DNA of 64,000 bases. Source: JAVVHH01 sp964657565. GTDB lineage: Bacteria > Pseudomonadota > Alphaproteobacteria > Acetobacterales > Acetobacteraceae. A program made the position numbers and the translations under genes. Below the pieces are notes generated by a model. The model was given only the letters and a program-made list of their open reading frames with translations. It was not told the DNA's origin and did no database searches. The DNA lies in the NCBI GenBank assembly GCA_964657565.1, contig CAZZVQ010000005.1, positions 1-64,000 of the forward strand, given 5' to 3'. Shown here one piece after another: positions 24,930-34,007 of this stretch (position 1 is the stretch's first letter; each line of letters starts with the position of its first letter).

Positions 24930-26018
24930 ATGATCAAGCTTGGTGTCTTCATTCCGATCGGCAGCCGCGGCTGGCTGATCTCGACCACCTCGCCCAAGAC
25001 GACGCCCAGCTTCGACCTGAACCGCACGATCGTGCAGCAGGCCGAGCAGTACGGCCTCGATTTCGCGCTTTCCATGATCAAGATGCGCGGCTTCGGCGGC
25101 CCCAGCGGCTATTGGGACGAGAACCTCGAATCCTTCACGCTGATGGCCGGCATCGCGAGCGTCACGAAGCGCATCCAGCTCTTCGCCTCCGTGGCGGTGC
25201 TGACGATGCCGCCCCCCTTCACCGCGCGCATGGCCAGCACGATCGACAGCATCGCGCCCGGGCGGTTCGGCATCAACATCGTCTCCGGCTGGCAGCCGAC
25301 CGAATACAAGCAGATGGGCATCTGGCCCGGCGAGGAGCACTTCGCCAAGCGGTATGAATACTGCTCCGAATACGTGACGGTCATGAAGGACCTGTGGACG
25401 ACGGGCGTGTCCAACTTCAAGGGCGAGTATTTTACCATGGACGACTGCCGCCTCCAGCCGCAGCCATCGGCCAAGATCGAGATCGTCGGCGCCGCCCAGA
25501 GCGACCGCGGCATGCGCTTCGTCGCCGAACACGGCGATTACTGCTTCTGCGGCGCCGGCGGCCTGAACCAGCCCGCGGGCGTCGCCCCCGTCGCAGCACG
25601 GCTGTTGAAGCAGTCCGAAGCCAGCGGCCGCAAGGTCGGCGCGCTGGTCCTGCTGATGATCATCGCCGACCGCACCGACGATCTCGCGATGGCGAAATGG
25701 GAGCATTACAAGGCCGGCACCGATCTCGAGGCGCTGGCCTGGCAGAAAACTCAGGCGTCGGCCGACACCAAGGCGTCGAAAGACTCGACCGTCGGCCAGA
25801 TGATCGAGCGCCAGAAGGCCGAACCGGCGCCGATCCCGACCGGGATGCTGAAGCTGGTCGGCTCCTACGAGAGCGTCGCCCGCATGATGGACGATGTGGC
25901 GCTGACGCATGGTGTCGCCGGCATCCTGATGACGTTCGACGACTTCGTCATCGGCATGGAGCAGTTCGGCCAATACATCCAGCCGCTGATGAAGACGCGG
26001 CAGACGATCACGGCCTAA
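24930..26018 (+). CDS. rutA: RutA-type flavin-dependent pyrimidine/amide oxygenase
   Basis: 362 residues from ATG 24930 (GGAG upstream; nine residues shorter than the open frame). Strong collinear similarity to RutA: KLGVFIPIGSRGWLISTTSP, FALSMIKMRGFGG, ENLESFTLMAGIASVTKRIQ, GRFGINIVSGWQPTEYKQMG, IWPGEEHFAKRYEY, KWEHYKAGTDLEALAW, GILMTFDDFVIGMEQFG. RutA uses a flavin-N5-peroxide to cleave the uracil N3-C4 amide, giving ureidoacrylate. No rutC, rutE, rutF or rutG is here, and the partners are acyl-CoA enzymes, so the substrate may be another cyclic or linear amide. FMN reductase must come from elsewhere. Confidence 0.88.
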   Translation: MIKLGVFIPIGSRGWLISTTSPKTTPSFDLNRTIVQQAEQYGLDFALSMIKMRGFGGPSGYWDENLESFTLMAGIASVTKRIQLFASVAVLTMPPPFTARMASTIDSIAPGRFGINIVSGWQPTEYKQMGIWPGEEHFAKRYEYCSEYVTVMKDLWTTGVSNFKGEYFTMDDCRLQPQPSAKIEIVGAAQSDRGMRFVAEHGDYCFCGAGGLNQPAGVAPVAARLLKQSEASGRKVGALVLLMIIADRTDDLAMAKWEHYKAGTDLEALAWQKTQASADTKASKDSTVGQMIERQKAEPAPIPTGMLKLVGSYESVARMMDDVALTHGVAGILMTFDDFVIGMEQFGQYIQPLMKTRQTITA

Positions 26019-26027
26019 AGGATCTCA

Positions 26028-26888
26028 ATGACCGACATCATGGCTATCGACACCGTCGTCAACCTGTGGACGACCGAAGCGATCGAGCACCGCAGCGGAC
26101 CGATGCGGGAGTTTTTCGTCGACAAGATCGGCATCGAGGACCAATCCTTCAAAGGCTACGCCCTGGAAGACATCGTCGCGAAGATGGACGCCGCGAAGAT
26201 CGAACGCGGCTTCCTGGTGGCCGCTCGCACCCACCGCAAAGGCTACGGCGTCAGCACCGATCTGCCCTACGAGATGGTCGCCGACGCCGTCGCCCGATTT
26301 CCGGACCGGTTCTCCGGCCTCGCCGGCATCAACCCCACGGCGGGGATGGAGGGCCTGCGCGATCTGGAATATGCGGTGAAGGACCTGGGCTTCATCGGCG
26401 CCCATTTCTACCCGCACTGGTATGAGATGTCGCCGGACCACAACCGCGTCTATCCGTTTTACGCCAAGTGCTGCGAGCTCGACATCCCGATCCAGATGCA
26501 GGTCGGACAGTCGTTGATTTACCGTAAGGATCTGCCGCTGCGCAGCACCGGCCGGCCGATCACCCTCGACGGCATCGCCTGCGACTTCCCGGAGCTGAAG
26601 CTGATCGGCATCCATGTCGGCATCCCATGGACCAGCGAGATGATCGCGATGGCGTGGAAGCATCCCAACGTCCACATCATCTCCGACGCGCATTCGCCCA
26701 AATACTGGCCGAAGGAGTTCGTCCACTACATCGACAGCTACGGCCAGGACAAAGTCATGTTCGGCACGGATTTCCCGGTGTTGAACTTCGACCGCACCCG
26801 GCGGGAGATCGAGGAACTCGGGATCCGCCCCGGTCCGATGGCCAAGTTCATGCGCGAGAACGCGCGCAAGCTCTACAAGCTGCCGTAG
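26028..26888 (+). CDS. Amidohydrolase-related protein (amidohydrolase_2 family)
   Basis: 286 residues. Starts IDTVVNLWTTEA, where most family members have DxHxH (here DTVVN), so the first metal-binding pair is absent. Later ligands are present: GAHFYPHW, LIGIHVGIPW, and the catalytic-type Asp in VMFGTDFPVLNF. Relatives include gamma-resorcylate decarboxylase and 2-pyrone-4,6-dicarboxylate lactonase. The altered first motif suggests a lyase or decarboxylase rather than a classical two-metal hydrolase. 9 bp after RutA. Confidence 0.75.
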   Translation: MTDIMAIDTVVNLWTTEAIEHRSGPMREFFVDKIGIEDQSFKGYALEDIVAKMDAAKIERGFLVAARTHRKGYGVSTDLPYEMVADAVARFPDRFSGLAGINPTAGMEGLRDLEYAVKDLGFIGAHFYPHWYEMSPDHNRVYPFYAKCCELDIPIQMQVGQSLIYRKDLPLRSTGRPITLDGIACDFPELKLIGIHVGIPWTSEMIAMAWKHPNVHIISDAHSPKYWPKEFVHYIDSYGQDKVMFGTDFPVLNFDRTRREIEELGIRPGPMAKFMRENARKLYKLP

Positions 26889-26892
26889 CAGC

Positions 26893-28356
26893 ATGCTCGG
26901 AAACTTCGCCGACTACATCGCCCTGCATGCGCGCGACATGCCTGACAAGCGCGCGCTCCAAGACGCGACGCACAGCCTGACCTATGGCGAGCTCGATCCG
27001 CTGGTGACGCAAAGCGCGCTCGAGCTGCGGGCCCGCGGAGTCGCCGACGGCGAGATCATCGGCGTCTGCCTGCCCGACACCGCGATGCACGTCACGATGC
27101 TGATGGCGACGGCCCGGCTGGGCGCGGTCATCCTGCCGATGGACCACCGCTGGACGCCGACCGAGACGGCGAAGATCGCCCGGCAGTTCGGCATTGTCCG
27201 CATGCTGGTGGCGCCGGGTCGCGAGACCCCAGCGGGCGTGGCGGCCATCGTGCTCGACGCTGACTGGACCGACGCCGTCGCCGGCCAGCCGGCGACGACC
27301 GATAGCTTCCCGCACGACCCGGCTCGACCACTGCTGCTTTCCATGTCGTCCGGCACCACCGGCACGCCGAAGGGTCCGCTCTCGACCCATGCCGCGCAGA
27401 TGGGCCGCGCCCTGGCCGGCGCCATCGTGCAAGACGACGTCGTGCTCATGGCGACGCCGCTCTATTTCGGCGGCGGCCGCGGCTTCTCGATGGCCGGGCT
27501 GCTGCGCGGCGCGACCGTCATCCTGATGCCGCCGCCCTTCGGGTCCGAAGAGCTGGTCGCCAAGATGAACGCGGAGCGCGTGACCTACAGCTTCCTCGTG
27601 CCGACGCAGATGCGCAAGCTGATGCAGCTGCCCGATACCGGCACGCCGTTGTTTCCGACCCTCCGGCTGCTCATCTCCTCGGGTGCCGTCCTCTATCCGG
27701 AGGAACGCGCGCAGATCCGGCGGCGCCTCACGCCGCATCTGGTCAACCTGTATTCCTCGACCGAAGGCGGCAGCGTTGCATCGCTGCGGCCCGAACATCC
27801 GGACGACAAGGCGAGATCGGTCGGTAAGGTGTTCGACCATGTGACGGTGCAGATCGTCGACGCCGAGGACCGGCCAGTGCCGAACGGGACCGTCGGCCGC
27901 ATCCGCCAGCAATCGCCGACGGTGCCGTCCGGTTTTTACAACAACCCGGAGGAGACGGCGAAGCACTTCAAGGACGGCTGGTACTACCCTGGCGACCTAG
28001 GCTGGCTCGACGATGACGGTTTCCTCTATTTGGCTGGCCGGTCGAAGGAGATGATCATCCGCGGCGGCGTCAACATCTATCCCGGCGAGATCGAGGAACC
28101 GTTGCTGACCCTGCCGCAGATCCATGACTGCGCCGCCGTCGCCTGGCCCTCGCCCCTGCTGGGTGAGGAAGTCGCCCTGTTCGTGGTCCGGGCGTCGCCG
28201 ATCACCGAGGACGAGGTGCTCGCCGCCTGCCGGGCCGTGCTGTCGCCCTACAAGGTGCCGAAGCAGGTCTTCTTCATCGAGGATCTGCCAAAGAACGCGC
28301 ATGGCAAGGTGACTCGCGCCGCCCTGGTGGCCCAGCTACCGCCGAATGATTGCTGA
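26893..28356 (+). CDS. AMP-forming acyl-CoA ligase
   Basis: 487 residues of the ANL superfamily. P-loop SMSSGTTGTPKGPLSTHAAQ near 150, aromatic/acid motif YSSTEGG, hinge GDLGWLDDDGFLYLAGRSKE, MIIRGGVNIYPGEIE, and C-terminal catalytic lysine in PKNAHGKVTRAAL. It activates a carboxylic acid with ATP and CoA in the cytosol. It follows the amidohydrolase by 4 bp; the likely substrate is the acid released by ring opening. Confidence 0.9.
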   Translation: MLGNFADYIALHARDMPDKRALQDATHSLTYGELDPLVTQSALELRARGVADGEIIGVCLPDTAMHVTMLMATARLGAVILPMDHRWTPTETAKIARQFGIVRMLVAPGRETPAGVAAIVLDADWTDAVAGQPATTDSFPHDPARPLLLSMSSGTTGTPKGPLSTHAAQMGRALAGAIVQDDVVLMATPLYFGGGRGFSMAGLLRGATVILMPPPFGSEELVAKMNAERVTYSFLVPTQMRKLMQLPDTGTPLFPTLRLLISSGAVLYPEERAQIRRRLTPHLVNLYSSTEGGSVASLRPEHPDDKARSVGKVFDHVTVQIVDAEDRPVPNGTVGRIRQQSPTVPSGFYNNPEETAKHFKDGWYYPGDLGWLDDDGFLYLAGRSKEMIIRGGVNIYPGEIEEPLLTLPQIHDCAAVAWPSPLLGEEVALFVVRASPITEDEVLAACRAVLSPYKVPKQVFFIEDLPKNAHGKVTRAALVAQLPPNDC

Positions 28357-28460
28357 GACGCCGCACGGAATAGTTTACGGCCGGATGAGGTTTTATCATT
28401 TCGTCCGCCAGGGCCGGGTCGATACGCTTGCCGGATGTGCGCCGGCTGAAGGAGTCACCC

Positions 28461-30032
28461 ATGTACGGCAAGCTTTGCGTCACGATGCTGCTGGCAACGC
28501 CCCTCACCTTGGGCATTTTCCAAGCCACCCACGCCCAAACACCACCCGCGAGCCATACCCTGGTGATCGCGGTGCCGTATCTCCCCCCATCCTACGATCC
28601 GGACACCTTCGTCCCCGGCGGCCTGCAGCAGGCTGGCAACACATACGATGCGCTGTTCGGCATGGCCACCAAGCCCGGTCCCGGCGGCCGCCCGGTCGAC
28701 GACGTGTCGACGGCGCTGCCGATGTTGGTCGATACGCTGACGATTTCGCCCGACGGCACCGATTACCGCATGAAGCTGCGCAAGGGCGTGAAAAGCAGTT
28801 TTGGTAACGAGATGAGCTCGGCCGACGTCGACTGGGGCTGGCAGCGCGGCAAGGCGATGGGCTCGAACAACGTCTTCAATGCCCGCATGGCCGGGGTCGA
28901 GAGCTTCGCCGTGCTGTCGCCAGACGAGGTCGAGTTCAAGCTGTCGGCGCCGACGCGCATCCTGACGCTGATGCTGCTGGTCAACGTCTTCGACTCGACC
29001 GAGGTCAAGAAGCACACGACCGCCGACGATCCCTGGGCGAAGGACTGGTTGTCCCGCAATACCGCGGGCTTCGGCCCCTACCAGCTGCTGACGAGCCGGC
29101 CCGGGGAGGGCGCGACCTTCGTCTTCAACGCGAACTATTGGGGCCCGCGGCCCTATTACGACCGCGTCGTCTACCGGGAGGTCGCCTCGCCCGCGAGCCG
29201 CGCCACGCTGATCCGCAGCAAACAGGTGCAGTGGGCCGACGAGATGCCGCTGCAGCAGGTCACGGCGCTGGAGAAGGACCCGAACGTGAAGGTCGAGACC
29301 ACGCCGCTGTTCGGCAGTGCGTCGCTGCGCATGAACCCGAAGTTCAAGCCGTTCAACGACGTCCGCGTGCGCGAAGCGGTGTTCTACGCGCTCGACTACG
29401 ACGCCATCCAGCGTGTGGTGTTCAACGGCATGGCGACCCGCGCCCGCTCGGCCGTCTCGCTCGAAATCCCCGGCGGCGTCGACGTGAACCCCGAGAAGAT
29501 GGACCTCCCACGCGCCAAGAAGCTGCTGGCCGACGCCGGCTATGCGGACGGGGTGGACGTGGAGCTGACCTATAGCTCGAACTGGTGGTGGGAAGAGCCG
29601 CTGGCTGTCCAGGCCAAGGACTCGCTGGCCAAGGCCGGCATTCGGGTGACGCTGAAATCCATCACGACGACCGAGATGGCCGGACGCCGGGCCGGCCGGG
29701 TCGCCGATATCCCCTTCTTCACCCATATGAGCTCACCCTCGGTGGCGACCCCCGCCTACGCCCTGGCGCTAAACGCCCTGTCCGGCGCCAGCATGAACCC
29801 GATCGCCTACAGCAATCCCAAGGTCGACCAGTTGATCAAGGCGGCCGGCGCCGAGCGTGACGAGGCGAAATACATGGCGCTGGTGAAGGACCTGCAGGAG
29901 ACCTACGCCGCCGACTACGTGCACCTCGACACCTTCCATCCGCCGACCTTCGGCGTCATGGCGCCCTGCATCCAGAACTGGATCTGGAAGCCGCTGAACA
30001 CGTTCGAGTGGAAGTATCTCGTCTGCAAATGA
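28461..30032 (+). CDS. ABC solute-binding protein, family 5 (peptide/nickel type)
   Basis: 523 residues from ATG 28461, preceded by GAAGGAG. Sec signal peptide MYGKLCVTMLLATPLTLGIF...THAQ. SBP_bac_5 features: VIAVPYLPPSYDPDTF, TISPDGTDYRMKLRKGVKSS, VREAVFYALDYDAIQRVVFN. Binding protein for the DppBCDF-like subunits encoded downstream (32107-36850), although three unrelated enzyme genes are interleaved. Family members carry oligopeptides, opines, glutathione or other amide compounds. Stop overlaps the next start by ATGA. Confidence 0.92.
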   Translation: MYGKLCVTMLLATPLTLGIFQATHAQTPPASHTLVIAVPYLPPSYDPDTFVPGGLQQAGNTYDALFGMATKPGPGGRPVDDVSTALPMLVDTLTISPDGTDYRMKLRKGVKSSFGNEMSSADVDWGWQRGKAMGSNNVFNARMAGVESFAVLSPDEVEFKLSAPTRILTLMLLVNVFDSTEVKKHTTADDPWAKDWLSRNTAGFGPYQLLTSRPGEGATFVFNANYWGPRPYYDRVVYREVASPASRATLIRSKQVQWADEMPLQQVTALEKDPNVKVETTPLFGSASLRMNPKFKPFNDVRVREAVFYALDYDAIQRVVFNGMATRARSAVSLEIPGGVDVNPEKMDLPRAKKLLADAGYADGVDVELTYSSNWWWEEPLAVQAKDSLAKAGIRVTLKSITTTEMAGRRAGRVADIPFFTHMSSPSVATPAYALALNALSGASMNPIAYSNPKVDQLIKAAGAERDEAKYMALVKDLQETYAADYVHLDTFHPPTFGVMAPCIQNWIWKPLNTFEWKYLVCK

Positions 30033-32110
30033 CGCTCTCCGCGCTCCTGACGCCGCATTCCGTCGCGGTGATCGGCGCGTCGGCCGACGCCGCGCGGATC
30101 GGAGGCAAGACCCTGGCGACGATCATCGCCGCCGGGTTCACCGGACCGCTCTATCCGGTGAACCCAAAACGTCGCGAGATCCAGAACCTCCCCGCCTATC
30201 CCACCATCGGCGCCGTCCCCGGTCCGATCGACTGCGCGATCATCGCCATTCCCGCGGCAGACGTGATCGCCACCCTGCAGGACTGCGCGGCGCACGGCGT
30301 CCGCTCGGCCATCATCTTCAGCGGCGGCTTCGCCGAAGCCGAAGCAGTTGGCCTGGCGATGCAGGCCGAGATCGCCGCCATCGCCAAGCAGACCGGCATG
30401 CGCGTGCTGGGGCCGAACTGCATCGGCCTGTTCAGCATGCCGGGCCGCGCCTACCTGACGTTCTTCGAGGCCGGCAGACCGACGCCCGACACCGGGCGCA
30501 ACATCGCGATCGCGAGCCAAAGCGGCGGCTACGGCGCCCACATCGTCAAGCTGGCACACGACCGCGGCCTCCGCGTCAGCCATTGCGTAACCACCGGCAA
30601 CGAGGCCGATATCGAAGTCGGCGACGTCCTGCTCGCCTTCGCGGCCGACCCGGCGATCGACGTCCTGGTCGCCTATGTCGAGGGTATCCGTAGCCCTGGC
30701 CCCTTCATCGCAGCGCTCGATCTCGCGCGCCGCAACCGCAAGCCGGTCGTGCTGATGAAGTGCGGCTATACCGAGCGCGGCGCCCAGGCGGCTGCCTCGC
30801 ACACCGCCTCGATGGCCGGGGCGGACCTCGCCTATGACCTGGTCTTCGCCCGCTACGGCGTGCACCGGGCGCGCAGCACCGAGGAAGTGCTGGACATCGC
30901 CTACGCCGCCAGTTTCCCGAACTGGCCGCAGGGCGACAGCGTCGCCGTGCTCACCAATTCCGGCGGTATCGGCGTGCAGATCGCCGACTTCATCAACGAT
31001 GCCGGACTGGCCATGGCGACGGTGCCGCCCGCAACGCAGGCCGCCATCAAGGCGCTGGTGCCGCAAGGGTCGCCCGCGAACCCGGTCGACGTGACGGCGC
31101 AATGGCTGAACGACCCGTCGCTGATTGCCGCCTGCACCGAGCTCCTGTTGAAGGGCGCCGTCCCCGCGGTGCTGGTCGTGTTCATGGGCGCCAGCATCAC
31201 CCATCCCTCGATCCGCGCCTCGATCGCCACCATCACGTCGCAGTTTCCGCACCAGCCGCTGATGCTGGTGATGGCGGACCAGGGCGAGGATGCCCGCCGG
31301 TACCAGGCCATGGGCTGCCTGTGTTTCGAGGAACCGGCCCGCGCCATTCGCGCCATCGCCGCCCTCAACCGTTTTCGCCATGCCTTCGACCGCACCGACG
31401 ACGCGCCGCCGGCCCCAGCGCGTCATGACTCCTTAATCCAGGCCGGCGCCATCTTCGACGAACAACAGGCCAAGCGACTACTCGCTGCTTCCGGCGTCGG
31501 AGCCGCGACCGACCGCGTCGCCGCGACGCCGGATGAGGCGGCAGCACAAGCCATCGCGGCAGGTTTCCCGGTTGCGCTCAAAATCCTCTCGCCCGACATC
31601 CTGCACAAAACGGAAATCGGCGGTGTCATCCTCGACCTGCCGGACGAAGCCGCCGTCAGCGCCGCCGCCGCCGCGATGCTCGCTCGGATCGCCGCCGCGC
31701 TGCCGGCCGCACGGCTCGACGGCTTCCTCGTCAGCCCCATGGCCGGTGTCGGCATCGAATGCATCATCGGCCTGCAGCGCGACAGCCTGTTTGGCCCGAT
31801 GATCATGGCCGGGCTCGGTGGCACCCTGACCGAGCTCGTGCAAGATGTCGCCTGGAGGCTGGCGCCCGTCACGGCGGCCGAGGCGGAGGCGATGCTCGAC
31901 ACGCTGCGTCTGGGACCCATCCTGCGCGGCCATCGCGGCCGCCCGCCCGCCGACGTCGCCGCCCTTGCCGAAGCGATCGCCGCCCTGTCGCGCCTGGGAG
32001 CGGCCAACCCGAACACGCTCGACGGCATCGAGGTCAACCCGCTGCTGGTCCGGAACGAAGGCGAGGGCGTGGTCGTGCTCGACGCTTTGGTCCGGACCGT
32101 GCCGGCATGA
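30029..32110 (+). CDS. NDP-forming acyl-CoA synthetase (acetate--CoA ligase type), alpha-beta fusion
   Basis: 693 residues. N-terminal CoA-binding Rossmann domain (SVAVIGASADAARIGGKTLA), succinyl-CoA-synthetase-like middle with GPNCIGLFS and a probable phosphohistidine in SHTASMAG near residue 257. The C-terminal ATP-grasp domain has FPVALKILSPDILHKTEIGG, GVGIECIIGLQRDSLFGPMI and IEVNPLLV. It makes acyl-CoA reversibly with ATP or GTP. It is the second CoA-activating enzyme of the operon, so either two acids are activated or this one recovers ATP from a thioester. Confidence 0.92.
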   Translation: MTLSALLTPHSVAVIGASADAARIGGKTLATIIAAGFTGPLYPVNPKRREIQNLPAYPTIGAVPGPIDCAIIAIPAADVIATLQDCAAHGVRSAIIFSGGFAEAEAVGLAMQAEIAAIAKQTGMRVLGPNCIGLFSMPGRAYLTFFEAGRPTPDTGRNIAIASQSGGYGAHIVKLAHDRGLRVSHCVTTGNEADIEVGDVLLAFAADPAIDVLVAYVEGIRSPGPFIAALDLARRNRKPVVLMKCGYTERGAQAAASHTASMAGADLAYDLVFARYGVHRARSTEEVLDIAYAASFPNWPQGDSVAVLTNSGGIGVQIADFINDAGLAMATVPPATQAAIKALVPQGSPANPVDVTAQWLNDPSLIAACTELLLKGAVPAVLVVFMGASITHPSIRASIATITSQFPHQPLMLVMADQGEDARRYQAMGCLCFEEPARAIRAIAALNRFRHAFDRTDDAPPAPARHDSLIQAGAIFDEQQAKRLLAASGVGAATDRVAATPDEAAAQAIAAGFPVALKILSPDILHKTEIGGVILDLPDEAAVSAAAAAMLARIAAALPAARLDGFLVSPMAGVGIECIIGLQRDSLFGPMIMAGLGGTLTELVQDVAWRLAPVTAAEAEAMLDTLRLGPILRGHRGRPPADVAALAEAIAALSRLGAANPNTLDGIEVNPLLVRNEGEGVVVLDALVRTVPA

Positions 32111-33117
32111 TCCGCGCCTTCCTCTGGCGCCGCCTGCTGATCACCGTCCCGGTGCTGATCGGGGCCTGCCTCGCCACGTTCCTGCTGGTGCGCCTCGGCG
32201 GCGTCGACCCGGCCACCGCACTCGCCGGCCCGCTGGCCGACGCGACCGAGGTCGACCGCCTGCGCCGCACCCTGGGCCTCGACCAACCGCTGCTGGAACA
32301 ATTCGGCCGCTACCTGCTCCGGCTCGCCCATGGCGACTTCGGACGCTCGTGGCAATCCGGCCTGCCGGTGACGGAGGAGATCGGCACGCGCATCGCCGCG
32401 ACGATGGAACTGGTGTTCATCTCCCTCTTCCTCGCCCTGGCCATCGCCCTGCCGGTCGGCCTGCGCTCGGCCCGCACCCCGAACGGCCCGTGCGACCAGG
32501 TCAGCCGCGCGGTCTCCAGCCTGTTCTACGCCGTGCCGCCCTACTGGCTGGCGCTGATGGCGATCTACGCCCTGTTCTTCCGCGCCGGCATCGCTCCGGC
32601 GCCGATGGGCCGCCTGCCGCTGGAGATCTTGCCGCCCCCGATGGTGACCGGCAGCAACCTGGTCGACGCTCTGATCGCCGGCGACTTCGCCATCATCCCC
32701 GCCCAGCTGTGGCAGATGCTGCTGCCGGTCCTGTGCCTCACGATCACCGCCGTGGCGCCGCTGCTCAAGCAGATCCGCGCCATCGCGATGGACGTCATGG
32801 CCAGCGAATACATGCGCGTCGCCCGCGCCTACGGCTACAAGCCGCGCACCATGACCCGGATCGTGCTGCGCAACGGCATGGTGCCGATCCTCACCTTCGT
32901 CGGCGGCGAACTCGCCTCGCTGCTCGCCACCACGGCGCTGATCGAGTTCATCTTCGCCTGGGGCGGCCTGGGCCAATGGGGGCTCAACGCGATCATCGCC
33001 GGCGACTATGCGGCCGTGCAAGGTTTCGTCCTCGTGCTGTCGCTGTTCTCCATCGTCATCTTCATGCTGGTGGACCTGGTCGTGCTGGTGTCCGAGCCGC
33101 GGGCGTCGTTGCGGTGA
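32107..33117 (+). CDS. Dipeptide-type ABC transporter permease (DppB-like)
   Basis: 336 residues from ATG 32107 (ATGA overlap). N-terminal helix LLITVPVLIGACLATFLLVR, then GLDQPLLEQFGRYLLRLAHG DFG as in DppB/OppB, about six transmembrane helices, EAA-type loop YMRVARAYGYKPRTMTRIVL and the end LVDLVVLVSEPRASLR. Inner-membrane half-pore with the DppC-like permease at 34004. Confidence 0.93.
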   Translation: MIRAFLWRRLLITVPVLIGACLATFLLVRLGGVDPATALAGPLADATEVDRLRRTLGLDQPLLEQFGRYLLRLAHGDFGRSWQSGLPVTEEIGTRIAATMELVFISLFLALAIALPVGLRSARTPNGPCDQVSRAVSSLFYAVPPYWLALMAIYALFFRAGIAPAPMGRLPLEILPPPMVTGSNLVDALIAGDFAIIPAQLWQMLLPVLCLTITAVAPLLKQIRAIAMDVMASEYMRVARAYGYKPRTMTRIVLRNGMVPILTFVGGELASLLATTALIEFIFAWGGLGQWGLNAIIAGDYAAVQGFVLVLSLFSIVIFMLVDLVVLVSEPRASLR

Positions 33118-33213
33118 ACTTCGACTTCCCCGTCGCCTCGACGCCGGCGCAGCGCACGCAGAGGCGGGCGGCTGTGCCTGCCTGCACTGGCCCCGCGCGC
33201 GCCGGCAGCCCGC

Positions 33214-33300
33214 GTCGGCACCGGGACAGAAGAGATCATGCGCACTATCATCGCCGAGCGCGTGTTGGGCATGCCGCCCGACACCCGCCCCGAGCTAGAC
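33214..33300 (+). pseudogene. Acyl-CoA dehydrogenase C-terminal remnant
   Basis: In the 209-bp gap between the DppB-like gene and the amidase, one plus-strand frame reads VGTGTEEIMRTIIAERVLGM followed by PPDTRPE. GT.EIMR.IIAERVLG is the invariant C-terminus of acyl-CoA dehydrogenases. Nothing upstream in any frame continues the match, and the frame runs out into the next gene. An intact dehydrogenase of different C-terminal sequence exists at 22386, so this is the tail of a second, lost copy. Confidence 0.6.
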
Positions 33301-33326
33301 GCGACGACTGGAGGCGAGACTATCTT

Positions 33327-34007
33327 ATGGAACTCTCGAGCAAATCCGCCCGCATGCTGTACGAAGAGCTGAAGCAGCGCCCGCCGCGGGCTCGCTTCGG
33401 CTTCGGCCAGAAGGTCGCTCTGGTGAACGTCGATCCGCAGAAGGCGTATACGCTGCCGGACGAGTACATCACCGCCTATGAAACCGATCCGAACCAGATG
33501 CAGTACATCAACGAGCTCAGCGGGCTCTGCCGGGACCTCGGCGCTCCGGTCGTCTGGACGCACGTCGCCTACCTGCCCTCCGGCGAGGATTGCGGCGTCT
33601 GGGGCACGCGCACCGACACGCCCGACTCGCTGCAGAACGTGAAGATCGGTTCCCGTCGGGCCGAGTTCGACGACCGCCTGCAGATCGATCACGACCGCGA
33701 CATCGTCATCAACAAGCGCATGGCGTCGGCCTTCCACGAGACGAACCTCCCGTCGCTGCTGACCTGGCACAAGATCGACACGGTGATCGTCACCGGCGGG
33801 TCGACCTCGGGCTGCGTGCGCGCGACCGTCGTCGACAGCATCTCGCACGGCTATCGCACCATCGTCCCGGAGGAATGCGTGTCCGACCGGCACGAGGGAC
33901 CGCATTTCGCGAACCTGTACGACATGTCGGTCAAATACGCCGACGTGCTGCCGGTGGCCGAGGTGCGCGATGCGCTGCTACGCATGAAGCAACGACCGGC
34001 GACGTGA
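33327..34007 (+). CDS. Isochorismatase-fold amidohydrolase (N-carbamoylsarcosine amidase/maleamate-amidase-like)
   Basis: 226 residues. Cysteine-hydrolase triad: Asp in VNVDPQKAYT, Lys in VINKRMASAF and Cys in GGSTSGCVRATVVDS. The segment SHGYRTIVPEECVSDRHEGP...ANLYDMSVKY follows N-carbamoylsarcosine amidohydrolase and NicF more than RutB, though RutB belongs to the same fold. Expected to hydrolyse a carbamoyl or terminal amide in the cytosol. Lying within the RutA operon, it is the natural candidate for the step after ring opening. The next start overlaps as GTGA. Confidence 0.85.
   Translation: MELSSKSARMLYEELKQRPPRARFGFGQKVALVNVDPQKAYTLPDEYITAYETDPNQMQYINELSGLCRDLGAPVVWTHVAYLPSGEDCGVWGTRTDTPDSLQNVKIGSRRAEFDDRLQIDHDRDIVINKRMASAFHETNLPSLLTWHKIDTVIVTGGSTSGCVRATVVDSISHGYRTIVPEECVSDRHEGPHFANLYDMSVKYADVLPVAEVRDALLRMKQRPAT

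Noticed and set aside
29915..33021. Two long minus-strand open frames (about 500 codons each)
   Set aside because: Antisense to the NDP-forming acyl-CoA synthetase and DppB-like genes; composition is repetitive and no motif appears.
24930..34007. A canonical rut operon
   Set aside because: Only RutA is clearly homologous; RutC, RutE, RutF and RutG are absent and the amidase is closer to N-carbamoylsarcosine amidase than to RutB.
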